Assembly (NCBI GenBank): GCA_027186245.1 | Contig: CP114482.1 | Coordinates: 15,705,209 to 15,769,208, forward strand | Reading direction: 5' to 3' | DNA: 64,000 bases | Source: Coriaria nepalensis | Taxonomy: Eukaryota > Streptophyta > Magnoliopsida > Cucurbitales > Coriariaceae | Shown here: piece after piece, positions 24,514 through 38,300 of the stretch | Position numbering within the stretch: position 1 is the first letter of the stretch | Layout: each line of letters starts with the position of its first letter | Notes under the pieces: model-generated | What the model was told of the DNA's origin: nothing | The model's database searches: none | What the model saw: the letters and a program-made list of their open reading frames with translations, nothing else | Translations under genes and position numbers: made by a program

Positions 24514-27358
24514 ATTTCCTAGAAATGATTTAATTACTAGAAGAGACTCGATGACATGATTTCATGGCTAAACAATGGATAATTTGCTTGAAAACATCAA
24601 TTGCAAGTTATGCACAAAAGTCTCGATTGAAGAGCGAAAATAGAATTTGTTCCAAATTCTTTCAAATGATTTGATGACTAGAAGAGACTCAATGACATGA
24701 TTTTAAGGCTAAAAAGATGCATAGTTGCCTTCAATTATTGAATTGAAAGTTCTGAACGAAAGTCGTGTTCGAAGTGCGAAAAAATAGAATTCTTTCGAAT
24801 TACTTTTAATTGATTTAATGACTAGAGAAGACTCTATGACATGATTTTAAGGCTAAAGAAACGCATAATTGCCTTCAATAGATCAATTGCATGTTTTGCA
24901 CAAAAGTCGTGTTTGAAATGCGAAAATAGAATTCGTTTGAATTGATTCCAAATGATTTACTGACTAAAAGTGACTCAATGACATGATTTTAAGGTTATAC
25001 AAATGCCTAGTTGCCTTCAAAAGATCCATTGCAAATTATGCACGAAAGTATTGGTTCAAGTGCGAAAAAAGATTTCGTTCAAATTTCTTTGAAATGATTT
25101 AATTACTAAAAGAGACTCAACGACATGATTTCAAAGCGAAACAATGGATAATTTGCCTGAAAACATCAATTGCAAGTTATGCACAAAAGTCTCGATTGAA
25201 GAGCGAAAATAGAATTTGTTCCAAATTCTTTCAAATGATTTGATGACTAGAAGAGACTCAATGACATGATTTTAAGGCTAAAAAGATGCATAGTTGCCTT
25301 CAATTATTGAATTGAAAGTTCTGAACGAAAGTCGTGTTGGAAGTGCAAAAAAATAGAATTCTTTCGAATTACTTTTAATTGATTTAATGACTAGAGAAGA
25401 CTCAATGACATGATTTAAAGGCTAAAGAAACGCATAATTGCCTTCAATAGATCAATTGCATGTTTTGCACAAAAGTCGTGTTTGAAATGCGAAAGTAGAA
25501 TTCGTTTGAATTGATTTCGAATGATTTACTGACTAAAAGTGACTCAATGACATGATTTTAAGGCTATACAAATGCCTAGTTGCCTTCAAAAGATCCATTG
25601 CAAATTATGCACGAAAGTATTGGTTCAGGTGCGAAAAAAGATTTCGTTGAAATTTCCTAGAAATGATTTAATTACTAGAAGAGACTCGATGACATGATTT
25701 CATGGCTAAACAATGGATAATTTGCTTGAAAACATCAATTGCAAGTTATGCACAAAAGTCTCGATTGAAGAGCGAAAATAGAATTTGTTCCAAATTCTTT
25801 CAAATGATTTGATGACTAGAAGAGACTCAATGACATGATTTTAAGGCTAAAAAGATGCATAGTTGCCTTCAATTATTGAATTGAAAGTTCTGAACGAAAG
25901 TCGTGTTCGAAGTGCGAAAAAATAGAATTCTTTCGAATTACTTTTAATTGATTTAATGACTAGAGAAGACTCTATGACATGATTTTAAGGCTAAAGAAAC
26001 GCATAATTGCCTTCAATAGATCAATTGCATGTTTTGCACAAAAGTCGTGTTTGAAATGCGAAAATAGAATTCGTTTGAATTGATTCCAAATGATTTACTG
26101 ACTAAAAGTGACTCAATGACATGATTTTAAGGTTATACAAATGCCTAGTTGCCTTCAAAAGATCCATTGCAAATTATGCACGAAAGTATTGGTTCAAGTG
26201 CGAAAAAAGATTTCGTTCAAATTTCTTTGAAATGATTTAATTACTAAAAGAGACTCAACGACATGATTTCAAAGCGAAACAATGGATAATTTGCCTGAAA
26301 ACATCAATTGCAAGTTATGCACAAAAGTCTCGATTGAAGAGCGAAAATAGAATTTGTTCCAAATTCTTTCAAATGATTTGATGACTAGAAGAGACTCAAT
26401 GACATGATTTTAAGGCTAAAAAGATGCATAGTTGCCTTCAATTATTGAATTGAAAGTTCTGAACGAAAGTCGTGTTGGAAGTGCAAAAAAATAGAATTCT
26501 TTCGAATTACTTTTAATTGATTTAATGACTAGAGAAGACTCAATGACATGATTTAAAGGCTAAAGAAACGCATAATTGCCTTCAATAGATCAATTGCATG
26601 TTTTGCACAAAAGTCGTGTTTGAAATGCGAAAGTAGAATTCGTTTGAATTGATTTCGAATGATTTACTGACTAAAAGTGACTCAATGACATGATTTTAAG
26701 GCTATACAAATGCCTAGTTGCCTTCAAAAGATCCATTGCAAATTATGCACGAAAGTATTGGTTCAGGTGCGAAAAAAGATTTCGTTTAAATTTCCTAGAA
26801 ATGATTTAATTACTAGAAGAGACTCGATGACATGATTTCATGGCTAAACAATGGATAATTTGCCTGAAAACATCAATTGCAAGTTATGCACAAAAGTCTC
26901 GATTGAAGAGCGAAAATAGAATTTGTTCCAAATTCTTTCAAATGATTTGATGACTAGAAGAGACTCAATGACATGATTTTAAGGCTAAAAAGATGCATAG
27001 TTGCCTTCAATTATTGAATTGAAAGTTCTGAACGAAAGTCGTGTTCGAAGTGCGAAAAAATAGAATTCTTTCGAATTACTTTTAATTGATTTAATGACTA
27101 GAGAAGACTCTATGACATGATTTTAAGGCTAAAGAAACGCATAATTGCCTTCAATAGATCAATTGCATGTTTTGCACAAAAGTCGTGTTTGAAATGCGAA
27201 AATAGAATTCGTTTGAATTGATTCCAAATGATTTACTGACTAAAAGTGACTCAATGACATGATTTTAAGGTTATACAAATGCCTAGTTGCCTTCAAAAGA
27301 TCCATTGCAAATTATGCACGAAAGTATTGGTTCAAGTGCGAAAAAAGATTTCGTTCGA
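24514..27358 (+). repeat. 1138-bp (8-mer) HOR, two full copies plus a partial third
   Basis: Tetramers at 24514, 25652 and 26790 share AATTTCCTAGAAATG and GATTTCATGGCTAAAC in A. Those at 25083 and 26221 share TTCAAATTTC, CAACGACATG and AAAGCGAAAC. Spacing is exactly 1138 bp. The first two full copies look almost identical over their length. The third is partly changed: GCCTGAAAAC in its first A, and its second tetramer (27359) reverts to CGAATTTC and AAGGCTAAAC. Confidence 0.92.
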
Positions 27359-30204
27359 ATTTCTTTGAAATGATTTAATTACTAAAAGAGACTCAACGAC
27401 ATGATTTCAAGGCTAAACAATGGATAATTTGCCTGAAAACATCAATTGCAAGTTATGCACAAAAGTCTCGATTGAAGAGCGAAAATAGAATTTGTTCACA
27501 ATGCTTTCAAATGATTTGATGACTAGAAGAGACTCAATGACATGATTTTAAGGCTAAAAAGATGCATAGTTGCCTTCAATTATTGAATTGAAAGTTCTGA
27601 ACGAAAGTCGTGTTTGAAGTGGAAAAAAATAGAATTCTTTCGAATTACTTTTAATTGATTTAATGACTAGAGAAGACTCTATGACATGATTTAAAGGCTA
27701 AAGAAACGCATAATTGCCTTCAATAGATCAATTGCATGTTTTGCACAAAAGTCGTGTTTGAAATGCGAAAGTAGAATTCGTTTGAATTGATTTCGAATGA
27801 TTTACTGACTAAAAGTGACTCAATGACATGATTTTAAGGTTATACAAATGCCTAGTTGCCTTCAAAAGATCCATTGCAAATTATGCACGAAAGTATTGGT
27901 TCAAGTGCGAAAAAAGATTTCGTTTAAATTTCTTTGAAATGATTTAATTACTAGAAGAGACTCGATGGCATGATTTCAAGGCTAAACAATGGATAATTTG
28001 CTTGAAAACATCAATTGCAAGTTATGCACAAAAGTCTCGATTGAAGAGCGAAAATAGAATTTGTTCACAATGCTTTCAAATGATTTGATGACTAGAAGAG
28101 ACTCAATGACATGATTTTAAGGCTAAAAAGATGCATAGTTGCCTTCAGTTATTGAATTGAAAGTTCTGAACGAAAGTCGTGTTTGAAGTGCGAAAAAATA
28201 GTATTCTTTCGAATTACTTTTAACTGATTTAATGACTAGAGAACACTCAATGACATGATTTTAAGGCTAAACAAACGCATAATTGCCTTCAATAGATCAA
28301 TTGCATGTTTTGCACAAAAGTCGTGTTTGAAATGCGAAAATAGAATTCGTTTCAATTGATTTCGAATGATTTACTGACTAAAAGTGACTCAATGACATGA
28401 TTTTAAGGCTATACAAATGCCTAGTTGCCTTCAAAAGATCCATTGCAAATTATGCACAAAAGCCGTGGTTCGGGTGCGAAAAAAGATTTCGTTTAAATTT
28501 CTTAGAAATGATTTAATTCCTAGAAGAGACTCGATGACATGATTTCAAGGCTAAACAATGGATAATTTGCTTGAGTATATCAATTGCAAGTTATGCACAA
28601 AAGTCTCGATTGAAGAGCGAAAATAGAATTTGTTCAAAATGCTTTCAAATGATTTGATGACTAGAAGAGACTCAATGACATGATTTTACGGCTAAAAAGA
28701 TGCATAGTTGCCTTCAATTATTGAATTGAAAGTTCTGAACGAAAGTCGTGTTTGAAGTGCGAAAAAATAGAATTCTTTCGAATTACTTTTAACTGATTTA
28801 ATGACTAGAGAAGACTCAATGACATGATTTTAAGGCTAAACAAACGCATAATTGCCTTCAATAGATCAATTGCATGTTTTGCACAAAAGTCGTGTTTGAA
28901 ATGCGAAAGTAGAATTCGTTTGAATTGATTTCGAATGATTTACTGACTAAAAGTAACTCAATGACATGATTTTAAGGCTATACAAATGCCTAGTTGCCTT
29001 CAAAAGATCCATTGCAAATTATGCACAAAAGCCGTGGTTCAGGTGCGAAAAAAGATTTCGTTTAAATTTCTTTGACATGATTTAATTACTAGAAGAGACT
29101 CGATGACATGATTTCAAGGCTAAACAATGGATAATTTGCTTGAATACATCAATTGCAAGTTATGCACAAAAGTCTCCATTGAAGATCGAAAATAGAATTT
29201 GTTCAAAATGCTTTCAAATGATTTGATGACTAGAAGAGACTCAATGACATGATTTTAAGGCTAAAAAGAATGCATAGTTGCCTTCAATTATTGAATTGAA
29301 ACTTCTGAACGAAAGTCGTGTTGGAAGTGCGAAAAAATAGAATTCTTTCGAATTACTCTTAATTCATTTAATGACTAGAGAACACTCAATGACATGATTT
29401 TAAGGCTAAGCAAACGCATAATTGCCTTCAATAGATCAATTGCATGTTTTGCACAAAAGTCGTGTTTGAAATGCGAAAATAGAATTCGTTTGAATTGATT
29501 CCGAATGATTTACTGACTAAAAGTGACTCAATGACATGATTTTAAGGTTATACAAATGCCTAGTTGCCTTCAAAAGATCCATTGCAAATTATGCACGAAA
29601 GTATTGGTTCAAGTGCGAAAAAAGATTTCGTTCAAATTTCTTTGAAATGATTTAATTACTAAAAGAGACTCAATGACATGATTTCAAGGCTAAACAATGG
29701 ATAATTTGCTTGAAAACATCAATTGCAAGTTATGCACAAAAGTCTCGATTGAAGAGCGAAAATAGAATTTGTTCCAAATTCTTTCAAATGATTTGATGAC
29801 TAGAAGAGACTCAATGACATGATTTTAAGGCTAAAAAGATGCATAGTTGCCTTCAATTATTGAATTGAAACTTCTGAACGAAAGTCGTGTTTGAAGTGCG
29901 AAAAAATAGAATTCTTTCGAATTACTTTTAATTGATTTAATGACTAGAGAACACTCAATGACATGATTTTAAGGCTAAACAAACGCATAATTGCCTTCAA
30001 TAGATCAATTGCATGTTTTGCACAAAAGTCGTGTTTGAAATGCGAAAATAGAATTCGTTTGAATTGATTTCGAATGATTTATTGACTAAAAGTGACTCAA
30101 TGACATGATTTTAAGGCTATACAAATGCCTAGTTGCCTTCAAAAGATCCATTGCAAATTATGCACAAAAGCCGTGGTTCAGGTGCGAAAAAAGATTTCGT
30201 TTAA
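27359..30204 (+). repeat. Family II mosaic block, repeat of the 16.8-18.3 kb variant set
   Basis: Monomer A starts at 27359, 27928, 28497, 29066 and 29636. The stretch from about 28146 repeats a chain of rare variants first seen from 16768: CAGTTATTG and TAGTATTC in B, GGTTCGGGTGCG in D, TTCCTAGAAG and GAGTATATC in A, TTTTACGGC in B, GCGAAAGTAG in C, AAGTAACTC in D, GAAGATCG in A and AAAAAGAATGC in B. The offset is 11378 bp, or 20 tetramers less two bases. The tetramer at 29636 is the insert-free counterpart of the units that carry a 33-bp replacement at 35018 and 39011. Confidence 0.9.
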
Positions 30205-31342
30205 CTTTCTTTGAAATGATTTAATTACTAGAAGAGACTCGATGGCATGATTTCAAGGATAAACAATGGATAATTTGCTTGAATACATCAATTGCAAGTT
30301 ATGCACAAAAGTCTCCATTGAAGAGCGAAAATAGAATTTGTTCAAAATGATTTCAAATGATTTGATGACTAGAAGAGACTCAATGACATGATTTTAAGGC
30401 TAAATAGATGCATAGTTGCCTTCAATTATTGAATTGAAAGTTCTGAACGAAAGTCGTGTTTGAAGTGCGAAAAAATAGAATTCTTTCGAATTACTTTTAA
30501 CTGATTTAATGACTAGAAAACACTCAATGACACGATTTTAAGGCTAAACAAACGCATAATTGCCTTCAATAGGTCAATTGCATGTTTTGCACAAAAGTCG
30601 TGTTTGAAATGCGAAAATAGAATTCGTTTCAATTGATTTCGAATGATTTATTGACTAAAAGTGACTCAATGACATGATTTTAAGGCTATACAAATGCCTA
30701 GTTGCCTTCAAAAGATCCATTGCAAATTATGCACAAAAGCCGTGGTTCAGGTGCGAAAAAAGATTTCGTTTAAATTTCTTTGAAATGATTTAATTACTAG
30801 AAGAGACTCGATGGCATGATGTCAAGGATAAACAATGGATAATTTGCTTGAATACATCAATTGCAAGTTATGCACAAAAGTCTCCATTGAAGAGCGAAAA
30901 TAGAATTTGTTCAAAATGATTTCAAATGATTTGATGACTAGAAGAGACTCAATGACATGATTTTAAGGCTAAATAGATGCATAGTTGCCTTCAATTATTG
31001 AATTGAAAGTTCTGAACGAAAGTCGTGTTTGAAGTGCGAAAAAATAGAATTCTTTCGAATTACTTTTAACTGATTTAATGACTAGAAAACACTCAATGAC
31101 ACGATTTTAAGGCTAAACAAACGCATAATTGCCTTCAATAGATCAATTGCATGTTTTGCACAAAAGTCGTGTTTGAAATGCGAAAATAGAATTCGTTTCA
31201 ATTGATTTCGAATGATTTATTGACTAAAAGTGACTCAATGACATGATTTTAAGGCTATACAAATGCCTAGTTGCCTTCAAAAGATCCATTGCAAATTATG
31301 CACAAAAGCCGTGGTTCAGGTGCGAAAAAAGATTTCGTTTAA
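30205..31342 (+). repeat. Beta 8-mer HOR, isolated left copy
   Basis: The tetramers at 30205 and 30774 alternate in the same way as those in 39329-45018: GATTTCAAGGATAAAC then GATGTCAAGGATAAAC in A, and CAATAGGTC then CAATAGATC in C. With the unit at 31343 they form the left end of a beta 8-mer array that resumes at 39329 after the 3993-bp tandem duplication. Confidence 0.85.
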
Positions 31343-34300
31343 ATTTCTTTGAAATGATTTAATTACTAGAAGAGACTCGATGGCATGATTTCAAGGATAA
31401 ACAATGGATAATTTGCTTGAATACATCAATTGCAAGTTATGCACAAAAGTCTCCATTGAAGAGCGAAAATAGAATTTGTTCAAAATGATTTCAAATGATT
31501 TGATGACTAGAAGAGACTCAATGACATGATTTTAAGGCTAAATAGATGCATAGTTGCCTTCAATTATTGAATTGAAAGTTCTGAACGAAAGTCGTGTTTG
31601 AAGTGCGAAGAAATAGAATTCTTTCGAATTACTTTTAACTGATTTAATGACTAGAAAACACTCAATGACACGATTTTAAGGCTAAACAAACGCATAATTG
31701 CCTTCAATAGGTCAATTGCATGTTTTGCACAAAAGTCGTGTTTGAAATGCGAAAATAGAATTCGTTTGAATTGATTTCGAATGATTTATTGACTAAAAGT
31801 GACTCAATGACATGATTTTAAGGCTATTCAAATGCCTAGTTGCCTTCAAAAGATCCATTGCAAATTATGCAGAAAAGCCGTGGTTCAGGTGCGAAAAAAG
31901 ATTTCGTTTAAATTTCTTTGAAATGATTTAATTACTAGAAGAGACTCGATGGCATGATTTCAAGGATAAACAATGGATAATTTGCTTGAAAACATCAATT
32001 GCAAGTTATGCACAAAAGTCTCGATTGAAGAGCGAAAATAGAATTTGTTCACAATGCTTTCAAATGATTTGATGACTAGAAGAGACTCAATGACATGATT
32101 TTAAGGCTAAAAAGATGCATAGTTGCCTTCAATTATTGAATTGAAAGTTCTGAACGAAAGTCGTGTTTGAAGTGCGAAAAAATAGAATTCCTTCGAATTA
32201 CTTTTAATTGATTTAATGGCTAGAGAAGACTCTATGACATGATTTTAAGGCTAAAGAAACGCATAATTGCCTTCAATAGCTCAATTGCATGTTTTGCACA
32301 AAAGTCGTGTTTGAAATGCGAAAATAGAATTCGTTTGAATTGATTTCGAATGATTTACTGACTAAAAGTGACTCAATGACACGATTTTAAGGTTAAACAA
32401 ATGCCTAGCTGCCTTCAAAAGATCCATTGCAAATTATGCATGAAAGTATTGGTTCAAGTGCGAAAAAAGATTTCGTTCGAATTTCTTTGAAATGATTTAA
32501 TTACTAAAAGAGACTCAATGACATGATTTCAAGGCTAAACAATGGATAATTTGCTTGAAAACATCAATTGCAAGTTATGCACAAAAGTCTCGATTGAAGA
32601 GCGAAAATAGAATTTGTTCACAATGCTTTCAAATGATTTGATGACTAGAAGAGACTCAATGACATGATTTTAAGGCTAAAAAGATGCATAGTTGCCTTCA
32701 ATTATTGAATTGAAAGTTCTGAACGAAAGTCGTGTTTGAAGTGCGAAAAAATAGAATTCTTTCGAATTACTTTTAATTGATTTAATGACTAGAGAAGACT
32801 CTATGACATGATTTAAAGGCTAAAGAAACGCATAATTGCCTTCAATAGATCAATTGCATGTTTTGCACAAAAGTCGTGTTTGAAATGCGAAAATAGAATT
32901 CGTTTGAATTCATTTCGAATGATTTACTGACTAAAAGTGACTCAATGACATGATTTTAAGGTTATACAAATGCCTAGCTGCCTTCAAAAGATCCATTGCA
33001 AATTATGCACGAAAGTATTGGTTCAAGTGCGAAAAAAGATTTCGTTCGAATTTCTTTGAAATGATTTAATTACTAAAAGAGACTGAATGACATGATTTCA
33101 AGGCTAAACAATGGATAATTTGCTTGAAAACATCAATTGCAAGTTATGCACAAAAGTCTCGATTGAAGAGCGAAAATAGAATTTGTTCACAATGCTTTCA
33201 AATGATTTGATGACTAGAAGAGACTCAATGACATGATTTTAAGGCTAAAAAGATGCATAGTTGCCTTCAGTTATTGAATTGAAAGTTCTGAACGAAAGTC
33301 GTGTTTGAAGTGCGAAAAAATAGTATTCTTTCGAATTACTTTTAACTGATTTAATGACTAGAGAACACTCAATGACATGATTTTAAGGCTAAACAAACGC
33401 ATAATTGCCTTCAATAGATCAATTGCATGTTTTGCACAAAAGTCGTGATTGAAATGCGAAAATAGAATTCGTTTCAATTGATTTCGAATGATTTACTGAC
33501 TAAAAGTGACTCAATGACATGATTTTAAGGCTATACAAATGCCTAGTTGCCTTCAAAAGATCCATTGCAAATTATGCACAAAAGCCGTGGTTCGGGTGCG
33601 AAAAAAGATTTCGTTTAAATTTCTTAGAAATGATTTAATTCCTAGAAGAGACTCGATGACATGATTTCAAGGCTAAACAATGGATAATTTGCTTGAGTAT
33701 ATCAATTGCAAGTTATGCACAAAAGTCTCGATTGAAGAGCGAAAATAGAATTTGTTCAAAATGCTTTCAAATGATTTGATGACTAGAAGAGACTCAATGA
33801 CATGATTTTACGGCTAAAAAGATGCATAGTTGCCTTCAATTATTGAATTGAAAGTTCAGAACGAAAGTCGTGTTTGAAGTGCGAAAAAATAGAATTCTTT
33901 CGAATTACTTTTAACTGATTTAATGACTAGAGAAGACTCAATGACATGATTTTAAGGCTAAACAAACGCATAATTGCCTTCAATAGATCAATTGCATGTT
34001 TTGCACAAAAGTCGTGTTTGAAATGCGAAAGTAGAATTCGTTTGAATTGATTTCGAATGATTTACTGACTAAAAGTAACTCAATGACATGATTTTAAGGC
34101 TATACAAATGCCTAGTTGCCTTCAAAAGATCCATTGCAAATTATGCACAAAAGCCGTGGTTCAGGTGCGAAAAAAGATTTCGTTTAAATTTCTTTGACAT
34201 GATTTAATTACTAGAAGAGACTCGATGACATGATTTCAAGGCTAAACAATGGATAATTTGCTTGAATACATCAATTGCAAGTTATGCACAAAAGTCTCCA

Positions 34301-35335
34301 TTGAAGATCGAAAATAGAATTTGTTCAAAATGCTTTCAAATGATTTGATGACTAGAAGAGACTCAATGACATGATTTTAAGGCTAAAAAGAATGCATAGT
34401 TGCCTTCAATTATTGAATTGAAACTTCTGAACGAAAGTCGTGTTGGAAGTGCGAAAAAATAGAATTCTTTCCAATTACTCTTAATTCATTTAATGACTAG
34501 AGAACACTCAATGACATGATTTTAAGGCTAAGCAAACGCATAATTGCCTTCAATAGATCAATTGCATGTTTTGCACAAAAGTCGTGTTTGAAATGCGAAA
34601 ATAGAATTCGTTTGAATTGATTCCGAATGATTTACTGACTAAAAGTGACTCAATGACATGATTTTAAGGTTATACAAATGCCTAGTTGCCTTCAAAAGAT
34701 CCATTGCAAATTATGCACGAAAGTATTGGTTCAAGTGCGAAAAAAGATTTCGTTCAAATTTCTTTGAAATGATTTAATTACTAAAAGAGACTCAATGACA
34801 TGATTTCAAGGCTAAACAATGGATAATTTGCTTGAAAACATCAATTGCAAGTTATGCACAAAAGTCTCGATTGAAGAGCGAAAATAGAATTTGTTCCAAA
34901 TTCTTTCAAATGATTTGATGACTAGAAGAGACTCAATGACATGATTTTAAGGCTAAAAAGATGCATAGTTGCCTTCAATTATTGAATTGAAACTTCTGAA
35001 CGAAAGTCGTGTTTGAAAGGCGATTGTTTACTTGCTGTTCGATGAAGTGGAATTACTTTTAATTGATTTAATGACTAGAGAACACTCAATGACATGATTT
35101 TAAGGCTAAACAAACGCATAATTGCCTTCAATAGATCAATTGCATGTTTTGCACAAAAGTCGTGTTTGAAATGCGAAAATAGAATTCGTTTGAATTGATT
35201 TCGAATGATTTATTGACTAAAAGTGACTCAATGACATGATTTTAAGGCTATACAAATGCCTAGTTGCCTTCAAAAGATCCATTGCAAATTATGCACAAAA
35301 GCCATGGTTCAGGTGCGAAAAAAGATTTCGTTTAA
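31343..35335 (+). repeat. 3993-bp (28-mer) segment, copy 1
   Basis: This block is seven tetramers, with A starts at 31343, 31912, 32481, 33050, 33619, 34188 and 34758. It repeats at 35336-39328 with an offset of 3993 bp. Marks shared by both copies include GCGAAGAAATAG, GGCTATTCAAATG, TTATGCAGAAAAG, ATTCCTTCG, CAATAGCTC, GGTTAAACAAATG, GACTGAATGAC, CAGTTATTG, GGTTCGGGTG, GAAGATCG and the 33-bp replacement. Its final tetramer is 578 bp because of that replacement, and another is 570 bp. Confidence 0.94.
35018..35050. other. 33-bp non-satellite tract replacing 24 bp of monomer B (first copy)
   Basis: After GTCGTGTTTGAA the usual B ending (GTGCGAAAAAATAG plus the GAATTCTTTCG dyad, 24 bp) is absent. 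In its place are 33 bp starting AGGCGATTGTTTAC and ending GATGAAGTGG, after which normal C resumes at AATTACTTTTAATT. The tract matches no monomer type I can see. It removes a GAATTC site and the B-C dyad. On the minus strand it has an open frame reading HFIEQQVNNR, far too short to assign. Filler DNA captured during break repair is the simplest guess; I cannot tell its source. Confidence 0.92.
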
Positions 35336-38300
35336 CTTTCTTTGAAATGATTTAATTACTAGAAGAGACTCGATGGCATGATTTCAAGGATAAACAATGG
35401 ATAATTTGCTTGAATACATCAATTGCAAGTTATGCACAAAAGTCTCCATTGAAGAGCGAAAATAGAATTTGTTCAAAATGATTTCAAATGATTTGATGAC
35501 TAGAAGAGACTCAATGACATGATTTTAAGGCTAAATAGATGCATAGTTGCCTTCAATTATTGAATTGAAAGTTCTGAACGAAAGTCGTGTTTGAAGTGCG
35601 AAGAAATAGAATTCTTTCGAATTACTTTTAACTGATTTAATGACTAGAAAACACTCAATGACACGATTTTAAGGCTAAACAAACGCATAATTGCCTTCAA
35701 TAGGTCAATTGCATGTTTTGCACAAAAGTCGTGTTTGAAATGCGAAAATAGAATTCGTTTGAATTGATTTCGAATGATTTATTGACTAAAAGTGACTCAA
35801 TGACATGATTTTAAGGCTATTCAAATGCCTAGTTGCCTTCAAAAGATCCATTGCAAATTATGCAGAAAAGCCGTGGTTCAGGTGCGAAAAAAGATTTCGT
35901 TTAAATTTCTTTGAAATGATTTAATTACTAGAAGAGACTCGATGGCATGATTTCAAGGATAAACAATGGATAATTTGCTTGAAAACATCAATTGCAAGTT
36001 ATGCACAAAAGTCTCGATTGAAGAGCGAAAATAGAATTTGTTCACAATGCTTTCAAATGATTTGATGACTAGAAGAGACTCAATGACATGATTTTAAGGC
36101 TAAAAAGATGCATAGTTGCCTTCAATTATTGAATTGAAAGTTCTGAACGAAAGTCGTGTTTGAAGTGCGAAAAAATAGAATTCCTTCGAATTACTTTTAA
36201 TTGATTTAATGGCTAGAGAAGACTCTATGACATGATTTTAAGGCTAAAGAAACGCATAATTGCCTTCAATAGCTCAATTGCATGTTTTGCACAAAAGTCG
36301 TGTTTGAAATGCGAAAATAGAATTCGTTTGAATTGATTTCGAATGATTTACTGACTAAAAGTGACTCAATGACACGATTTTAAGGTTAAACAAATGCCTA
36401 GCTGCCTTCAAAAGATCCATTGCAAATTATGCATGAAAGTATTGGTTCAAGTGCGAAAAAAGATTTCGTTCGAATTTCTTTGAAATGATTTAATTACTAA
36501 AAGAGACTCAATGACATGATTTCAAGGCTAAACAATGGATAATTTGCTTGAAAACATCAATTGCAAGTTATGCACAAAAGTCTCGATTGAAGAGCGAAAA
36601 TAGAATTTGTTCACAATGCTTTCAAATGATTTGATGACTAGAAGAGACTCAATGACATGATTTTAAGGCTAAAAAGATGCATAGTTGCCTTCAATTATTG
36701 AATTGAAAGTTCTGAACGAAAGTCGTGTTTGAAGTGCGAAAAAATAGAATTCTTTCGAATTACTTTTAATTGATTTAATGACTAGAGAAGACTCTATGAC
36801 ATGATTTAAAGGCTAAAGAAACGCATAATTGCCTTCAATAGATCAATTGCATGTTTTGCACAAAAGTCGTGTTTGAAATGCGAAAATAGAATTCGTTTGA
36901 ATTCATTTCGAATGATTTACTGACTAAAAGTGACTCAATGACATGATTTTAAGGTTATACAAATGCCTAGCTGCCTTCAAAAGATCCATTGCAAATTATG
37001 CACGAAAGTATTGGTTCAAGTGCGAAAAAAGATTTCGTTCGAATTTCTTTGAAATGATTTAATTACTAAAAGAGACTGAATGACATGATTTCAAGGCTAA
37101 ACAATGGATAATTTGCTTGAAAACATCAATTGCAAGTTATGCACAAAAGTCTCGATTGAAGAGCGAAAATAGAATTTGTTCACAATGCTTTCAAATGATT
37201 TGATGACTAGAAGAGACTCAATGACATGATTTTAAGGCTAAAAAGATGCATAGTTGCCTTCAGTTATTGAATTGAAAGTTCTGAACGAAAGTCGTGTCTG
37301 AAGTGCGAAAAAATAGTATTCTTTCGAATTACTTTTAACTGATTTAATGACTAGAGAACACTCAATGACATGATTTTAAGGCTAAACAAACGCATAATTG
37401 CCTTCAATAGATCAATTGCATGTTTTGCACAAAAGTCGTGTTTGAAATGCGAAAATAGAATTCGTTTCAATTGATTTCGAATGATTTACTGACTAAAAGT
37501 GACTCAATGACATGATTTTAAGGCTATACAAATGCCTAGTTGCCTTCAAAAGATCCATTGCAAATTATGCACAAAAGCCGTGGTTCGGGTGCGAAAAAAG
37601 ATTTCGTTTAAATTTCTTAGAAATGATTTAATTCCTAGAAGAGACTCGATGACATGATTTCAAGGCTAAACAATGGATAATTTGCTTGAGTATATCAATT
37701 GCAAGTTATGCACAAAAGTCTCGATTGAAGAGCGAAAATAGAATTTGTTCAAAATGCTTTCAAATGATTTGATGACTAGAAGAGACTCAATGACATGATT
37801 TTACGGCTAAAAAGATGCATAGTTGCCTTCAATTATTGAATTGAAAGTTCAGAACGAAAGTCGTGTTTGAAGTGCGAAAAAATAGAATTCTTTCGAATTA
37901 CTTTTAACTGATTTAATGACTAGAGAAGACTCAATGACATGATTTTAAGGCTAAACAAACGCATAATTGCCTTCAATAGATCAATTGCATGTTTTGCACA
38001 AAAGTCGTGTTTGAAATGCGAAAGTAGAATTCGTTTGAATTGATTTCGAATGATTTACTGACTAAAAGTAACTCAATGACATGATTTTAAGGCTATACAA
38101 ATGCCTAGTTGCCTTCAAAAGATCCATTGCAAATTATGCACAAAAGCCGTGGTTCAGGTGCGAAAAAAGATTTCGTTTAAATTTCTTTGACATGATTTAA
38201 TTACTAGAAGAGACTCGATAACATGATTTCAAGGCTAAACAATGGATAATTTGCTTGAATACATCAATTGCAAGTTATGCACAAAAGTCTCCATTGAAGA

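Noticed and set aside
35018..35050. Transposon remnant
   Set aside because: There are no terminal inverted repeats or target-site duplication around the 33-bp tract, and 24 bp of satellite were lost, which fits repair filler better than insertion.
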